NCBI GenBank assembly: GCA_965204775.1
Contig: CBDBFH010000028.1
Span: forward strand, 1-64,000
Source of the DNA: CBDBFH01 sp965204775
GTDB taxonomy: Bacteria; Pseudomonadota; Alphaproteobacteria; JAPOUT01; G958296285
DNA: 64,000 bases
Direction: 5' to 3'
Shown here: positions 60,470-64,000 of the stretch, piece by piece
Position numbering within the stretch: the first letter of the stretch is position 1
Layout: the number at the start of each line of letters is the position of its first letter
Position numbers and translations under genes: made by a program
Notes under the pieces: generated by a model
Seen by the model: only the letters and a program-made list of their open reading frames with translations
The model's database searches: none
Told to the model about the DNA's origin: nothing

Positions 60470-61882
60470 TCAGGCGAAGCGGATAGGGCGGCCTGCGGCC
60501 TGGGGGGCGATTTCGCCCTGCCACATGACGGTCTGGCCGCGAATGATGGTGGCGGCGGGCCAGCCCTGCACTTCTGTGCCGTGGAAAGGCGTCCAGCCGC
60601 ACAGGCTTTCGATCCAGCCGTCTTCGATTCGGCGGCGGGCTTTGAGGTCGACGATGGTGAAGTCGGCGTCGAAGCCGGGGGCGATGCGCCCCTTTCCGGC
60701 GATGGCGAAGAGGCGGGCGGGGTTGGCGCTGGTCAGTTGGCACAGGCGGGCGAGCGAGAGTCTGCCGCGGTTTACGTGATCGAGCATGAGGGGGACGAGG
60801 GTCTGCACGCCCGGCATTCCGGCGGGGGAGTTGGGATAGGGGCGGGCCTTGGCGGCGAGGCTGTGGGGGGCGTGATCGGAGCCGATGACATCGACGATTC
60901 CGCTGCGGATGGCGGCCCACAGGGCGCGGCGGTGGCGGGGGCCGCGAATCGGGGGGTTCATCTGGGCGCGGGTTCCGAGGCGCTGATAGCAGGCGGGGGC
61001 GGCGAGGGTGAGGTGTTGCGGGGTCGCCTCGACGCTGGCGAAGGCTTTGGCGCGGGCGAGGAGGGCGAGTTCCCCGGCGGTCGAGACATGGAGGACATGG
61101 ATTTTGCGCCCGGCCCGGCGGGCGAGGTGCAGGAGGCGGCGGGTTGCGCGGGCCGCGCTGGCGGCGTCGCGCCAGCGGGGATGGGTTTCGGGCCGGCCCG
61201 GCTGTGCGTAGGCGCGCCGGGCCTGAAGGCGGGCCTCGTCTTCGGCATGGAAGGCGGCGCGGCGGGAGAGGGCGGCCAGAATGCGGGCGATCTGCGGGTC
61301 TTCGGCGGCGAGCAGGGTTCCGGTGGACGAGCCCATGAAGACCTTGATCCCGCAGCAGCCGGGCATTTGCTCCAGTTGGGCGAGGTTGTCGGCATTATCT
61401 TCGATCCCCCCGGCATAGAAGGCGAAGTCGCAGAACATGCGGGTCTGGGCGCGGCGCAGTTTGTCTTTGAGGGCGGCGGGGGTTGTGGTGGGAGGATTGG
61501 TGTTCGGCATTTCGAAGACGCCGGTGACCCCGCCCATCACGGCGGCGCGGCTGCCGGTTTCAAGGTTTTCGGCCTGTTCGGCCTCCGGCGCGCCCGGCTC
61601 GCGGAAATGGACCTGGGTGTCGAGGACGCCGGGCAGAATATGCAGGCCGCGCAGATCGAGCACCCGCGCCGCGCCGCTTCCGGCGGGGGGGCCGATCTGG
61701 ACGATGCGGCCCTGGCGCACGCCGATATCGGCTTCGGCCTCGCCGTCCGGCCCGGCGATGACGCCGCCGCGCAACAAAAGATCGAATCCGGCCACCCCTT
61801 GCGAACGCCCCCTGCCCTCTTCACGCGCTGTCTGGCGCGCTTTTTTGCCGGGCCGTTTTCCGGCCCTGTCGATTTTTATCAT
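60470..61882 (-). CDS. Dihydroorotase-like amidohydrolase with altered metal-ligand motifs
   Basis: 470-residue cyclic-amidohydrolase fold. Clear family hallmarks: LPGVLDTQVHFREPG, GGVTGVFEMPNTNPPTT, GIKVFMGSSTGTLL, ILHVST-like HVLHVSTAGELAL, SVEATPQHLTL and VIGSDHAPHSL. In canonical type I dihydroorotase the first motif is HVHFREPG and the later one PHHL; here both first His are Gln (QVH and PQH). This matches a known subgroup often called dihydroorotase, whose activity is less certain. ATG at 61882; GTG at 61795 would remove a basic 29-residue leader. Divergent from ygfZ by 20 bp. Confidence 0.88.
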   Translation of the reverse strand: MIKIDRAGKRPGKKARQTAREEGRGRSQGVAGFDLLLRGGVIAGPDGEAEADIGVRQGRIVQIGPPAGSGAARVLDLRGLHILPGVLDTQVHFREPGAPEAEQAENLETGSRAAVMGGVTGVFEMPNTNPPTTTPAALKDKLRRAQTRMFCDFAFYAGGIEDNADNLAQLEQMPGCCGIKVFMGSSTGTLLAAEDPQIARILAALSRRAAFHAEDEARLQARRAYAQPGRPETHPRWRDAASAARATRRLLHLARRAGRKIHVLHVSTAGELALLARAKAFASVEATPQHLTLAAPACYQRLGTRAQMNPPIRGPRHRRALWAAIRSGIVDVIGSDHAPHSLAAKARPYPNSPAGMPGVQTLVPLMLDHVNRGRLSLARLCQLTSANPARLFAIAGKGRIAPGFDADFTIVDLKARRRIEDGWIESLCGWTPFHGTEVQGWPAATIIRGQTVMWQGEIAPQAAGRPIRFA

Positions 61883-61902
61883 TTATTTTGTATGTTTGTT
61901 AG

Positions 61903-62880
61903 ATGGCGCAGCTGGATCAAACGCCGGAACTCTTCCCGCTTGCCGGGCGCGCTTTGCTGCGGGTGTCGGGAGCCGATGCCGCCGGGTTTTTACAGGACCT
62001 GATCACCAACGACATCACCCGGGCCGGGGAGCAACGGGCGATCTATGCCGGATTGCTGACGCCACAGGGGAAATTGCTCTTTGAGTTTCTGGTTTTTGCC
62101 AATCATCTGGATGGCCGGGGCGGCTTTGTGCTGGATGTGGCTTCGGCGCATCTGGCGGCGCTGGTAGAAAAACTCACTCTCTACAGGCTGCGGGCGGCGG
62201 TGGAATTCGAGGATTTGTCCCGCGACTGGCAGGTCTGGGCCTGCCGGGATCCGGGCGCGGGACGCGCGCGGGGAGAGGGCTTTTTCCCCGACCCGCGCGC
62301 GGCGGCGCTGGGGGCGCGGCGGATCAAGGCACGCAGGGCGGCGGCGCGCAGTGTCTCAACGCGTGGCGTCTCGACGCATGGAGCGGCGGCGCAGGCGCAG
62401 GCCTGGCGCCGCCATACGCTGTCGCTGGGAGTCCCGGAGGCGGAAGACCTTCCCCCCGGCGAGCTGTTTGCGCTTGACTGCAATTTCGATTTGCTGAACG
62501 GGCTTGATTTCGCCAAGGGCTGCTATGTGGGACAGGAAGTGACCTCGCGGATGAAGCGGCGCGGGGTTTTGCGCAAGAGGCTGGTGGTGATTGAGGGGCG
62601 CGGCGCCCTGCCAGGGCGAGGCGCCCTACCGGGGCGGGGCGCCCTGCCGGGGCGGGGCGCCCTGCCTGAGCCGGGAACGGCGATCACGCTGAACGGCGCG
62701 CCGGTTGGGGTGGTGCGGGGGCGTTGCGGGAGTCTGGGGCTGGCGGTTGTGCGGCTTGACCGTCTGGCGCAGGCCGATGAGGGGGCGGGGGCGGCGGGGC
62801 TGGAGAGCGCAGGCGTGGCTCTTGATCTGCGCGCACCGCAGATGGCGGATTTCGTTCTGCCCGGGGAGGCGGGGTCTTGA
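61903..62880 (+). CDS. ygfZ: YgfZ/GcvT-domain iron-sulfur cluster factor
   Basis: Folate-binding protein that helps maintain some 4Fe-4S enzymes (MiaB-like). Seen: the N-terminal FLQDLITNDI, the LTPQGKLLFEFLV region, and the signature KGCYVGQEVTSRMKRRG with its Cys. 325 residues. The domain is interrupted by low-complexity inserts: an Ala/Ser-rich stretch at about 145-165 and a four-fold GRGALP repeat at about residues 232-255, both rare in relatives. Intact overall. Confidence 0.93.
   Translation: MAQLDQTPELFPLAGRALLRVSGADAAGFLQDLITNDITRAGEQRAIYAGLLTPQGKLLFEFLVFANHLDGRGGFVLDVASAHLAALVEKLTLYRLRAAVEFEDLSRDWQVWACRDPGAGRARGEGFFPDPRAAALGARRIKARRAAARSVSTRGVSTHGAAAQAQAWRRHTLSLGVPEAEDLPPGELFALDCNFDLLNGLDFAKGCYVGQEVTSRMKRRGVLRKRLVVIEGRGALPGRGALPGRGALPGRGALPEPGTAITLNGAPVGVVRGRCGSLGLAVVRLDRLAQADEGAGAAGLESAGVALDLRAPQMADFVLPGEAGS
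62595..62666 (+). repeat. Four tandem 18-bp units inside ygfZ
   Basis: Units at 62595-62612, 62613-62630, 62631-62648 and 62649-62666; the last two are identical (GGGGCGGGGCGCCCTGCC) and the first two differ by a few bases. Because 18 is a multiple of 3, each unit encodes the same six residues (GRGALP). This length-variable site keeps the frame. The units are also GC-rich and partly palindromic (GGCGCC), prone to slippage. Confidence 0.9.
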
Positions 62881-62956
62881 GGAGGATTTTTTTGCGCGGA
62901 AGGGTTGGGATCAGTATTCTTTTTTGATTCGCGGGCGGCAGACGAAGGAGACCGGC

Positions 62957-63607
62957 ATGATGTTCAAGAGAAGCAAGCCTCCGGCTGCCGAGGCCGGGGC
63001 GGGGGGATTTTCGCCGCCGAGGAGGCCGGAGCCGTCTGCGCCGGTGGAGCGCACCGGCGGTGAGTCGGGGGATGCGCGCCGGGTGCGTCCGGTCTATGAG
63101 CGTTTGCAGGCGAGCCGGACGGTGAGCGGGCAGCAGATTGCGCCCCTTTCTGAGTCGCAGGGTGCGCGGCTTCATGTCGGTCCGGGCCTGAAGATGGAGG
63201 GCAAGATTGAGGACTGCGAGTTGCTGATGATCGAGGGGGCGGTCGAGGCGACGGTGGAGGCGAAGGCGCTGAAGATCGGCAAGAGCGGGTCGTTCAAGGG
63301 CAAGGCGCAGAGCGGTTCGGCGGAGATTCACGGGGTTTTCGAGGGGGAGCTGTCGGTGACGGGCCTGCTGGCGGTGGGGGCGGCGGGTTCGGTGACCGGG
63401 ACGCTTGTCTATGGCGAGTTGGCGGTTGAGCGGGGGGGCCGGATTGTGGGGACGATGACGCTGGATGAGAAGGCCGCCGCCGGGGTCAAGCGCGGGGGCG
63501 CGCATACGCTCAAGGCGTTTCGGACGCCGGGCGGGGAGAAAGAGGCGGGCGAGGATCAGGCCGCGCCGGGCGGGGCGGGCAAGCGCGAGGCGAAGCCCGC
63601 CTCGTGA
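62957..63607 (+). CDS. Bactofilin (polymer-forming cytoskeletal protein)
   Basis: 216 residues. The central DUF583 beta-helical domain (about residues 60-170) contains the usual SRTVSGQQI start, GPGLKMEGKIEDCELLMIEG, GSFKGKAQSGSAEIHGVFEGELSV and GTLVYGELAVERGGRIVGTM. Proline- and Gly/Lys-rich tails flank it. Bactofilins polymerise without nucleotide and position cell-wall or polar proteins in Caulobacter and others. GAAGGAG lies 7 bases before the ATG at 62957 (a second ATG follows at once). Confidence 0.94.
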   Translation: MMFKRSKPPAAEAGAGGFSPPRRPEPSAPVERTGGESGDARRVRPVYERLQASRTVSGQQIAPLSESQGARLHVGPGLKMEGKIEDCELLMIEGAVEATVEAKALKIGKSGSFKGKAQSGSAEIHGVFEGELSVTGLLAVGAAGSVTGTLVYGELAVERGGRIVGTMTLDEKAAAGVKRGGAHTLKAFRTPGGEKEAGEDQAAPGGAGKREAKPAS

Positions 63608-63616
63608 GCGGGGCTG

Positions 63617-64000
63617 ATGCCGGATGAGACCCGGAAGGCGAAGATTTACACCGCGCCCCTGAGCGCGGTTGAAGAGGTAATTGCCCGGCGGGGCGTTACG
63701 CATTTGGTGAGTCTGCTGAATCCGTCTGCGATGATTGAGACTCCGGCGGGGATTGACCGGGCGCATCATTTGCGTCTGGGCTTCAGCGACAGCGCGGTGG
63801 AGCAGGAGGGTGCGGCGGGGGCGTCGCATGCCGAGGATTTGGTGTCCTTTGTCCGGGGGTGGGATGGCCGGGGTTCGCTGTTGATTCATTGTCTGGCGGG
63901 TGTGAGCCGCTCGACGGCGGCGGGTTTTATTGCGCTGTGCTGTTTGAACGAGGAGACGAGCGAGGCGGAGGCGGCGCGGGTTTTGCGGCGGTCGGCGGCG
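63617..64000 (+). CDS. Tyrosine/dual-specificity phosphatase, 3' end beyond window
   Basis: 128 residues visible. The phosphatase P-loop is LLIHCLAGVSRSTAAG (HCxxGxxRST, with Cys and Arg), preceded by the Asp-containing SFVRGWDGRG. The N-terminal half (VTHLVSLLNPSAMIETPAG, HHLRLGFSDSA) fits the short bacterial PTP-like proteins. The gene follows the bactofilin by 9 bp, so co-transcription is likely. The C-terminus lies outside the window. Confidence 0.85.
   Translation, partial: MPDETRKAKIYTAPLSAVEEVIARRGVTHLVSLLNPSAMIETPAGIDRAHHLRLGFSDSAVEQEGAAGASHAEDLVSFVRGWDGRGSLLIHCLAGVSRSTAAGFIALCCLNEETSEAEAARVLRRSAA

Noticed and set aside
62595..62666. CRISPR array
   Set aside because: The repeats are contiguous 18-bp units with no spacers and lie in a coding frame; no cas genes in the window.

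Overview
The window is high-GC DNA with the gene families and gene order of an alphaproteobacterium. Evidence includes a dcw (division and cell wall) cluster headed by mraZ-rsmH, a DAP-type MurE, an xseB-ispA-dxs block, a bacterial-type RNase P RNA, AcuI and DmdC-like acyl-CoA enzymes, and a LIV-type ABC transporter. Genes are tightly packed with many 4-bp ATGA overlaps. I cannot place it below class level; a free-living aerobic heterotroph is likely from the fatty-acid, aromatic and amino-acid oxidation genes.

Region 1 (1-13.8 kb, minus strand) is the dcw cluster: mraZ, rsmH, murE, murF, mraY, a fused murD-murG, murC, murB, ddl, a short ftsQ and ftsZ. Every cytoplasmic and lipid-linked precursor step is present. 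ftsL, ftsI, ftsW and ftsA are missing from their usual slots, FtsQ ends after its POTRA domain, and murD runs in frame into murG where ftsW normally lies. ftsZ carries three clear single-base frameshifts (a fourth is possible) and runs off the window start. Upstream of mraZ are three TGGGA repeats with a 10-bp period, the expected MraZ operator, and then rnpB.

Region 2 (13.8-21.1 kb) holds an AmpD-like amidase, an EamA transporter, a glutaryl-CoA dehydrogenase-like gene with a one-base frameshift, and an SDR. A lower-GC segment follows between tRNA-Gln and tRNA-Pro. It contains an AAA ATPase translationally coupled to a broken TOPRIM-like (DUF3226-type) gene, a 138-bp element with inverted-repeat ends, and two small lipoprotein genes.

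Region 3 (21-34 kb) has a branched-chain amino-acid-type ABC transporter (livHMGF plus binding protein) with an embedded acyl-CoA synthetase. Two metabolic clusters follow: an acyl-CoA ligase with a DUF1499 protein, and a CDF exporter with PdxH. AroC is divergent from PdxH.

Region 4 (34-43.8 kb, minus) is one near-continuous block of nine genes: alpha/beta hydrolase, acyl-CoA dehydrogenase, metallo-beta-lactamase-fold hydrolase, SDR, xseB, ispA, dxs, a methyltransferase and a TauD-family dioxygenase. It joins isoprenoid precursor synthesis to acyl-CoA metabolism.

Region 5 (43.8-64 kb) contains TsaC, a VOC protein, a GlcD-like oxidase, an SRAP DNA-crosslink protein, two membrane-associated proteins, SDR, nitronate monooxygenase, DUF3179, a TPP enzyme, a strikingly AT-rich HAD phosphatase (probable transfer), MAPEG, feruloyl-CoA synthase, MscS, AcuI, an unrecognised orphan, a dihydroorotase-like protein with two altered metal-ligand motifs, YgfZ with an internal 18-bp tandem repeat, a bactofilin and a partial tyrosine phosphatase.

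The most unusual feature is the stripped division part of the dcw cluster together with the MurD-MurG fusion. The second is the tRNA-flanked ATPase/TOPRIM pair. The scattered one-base indels, mostly in homopolymers, mean that long-read error must be excluded before any gene is called a pseudogene. They are concentrated in ftsZ.
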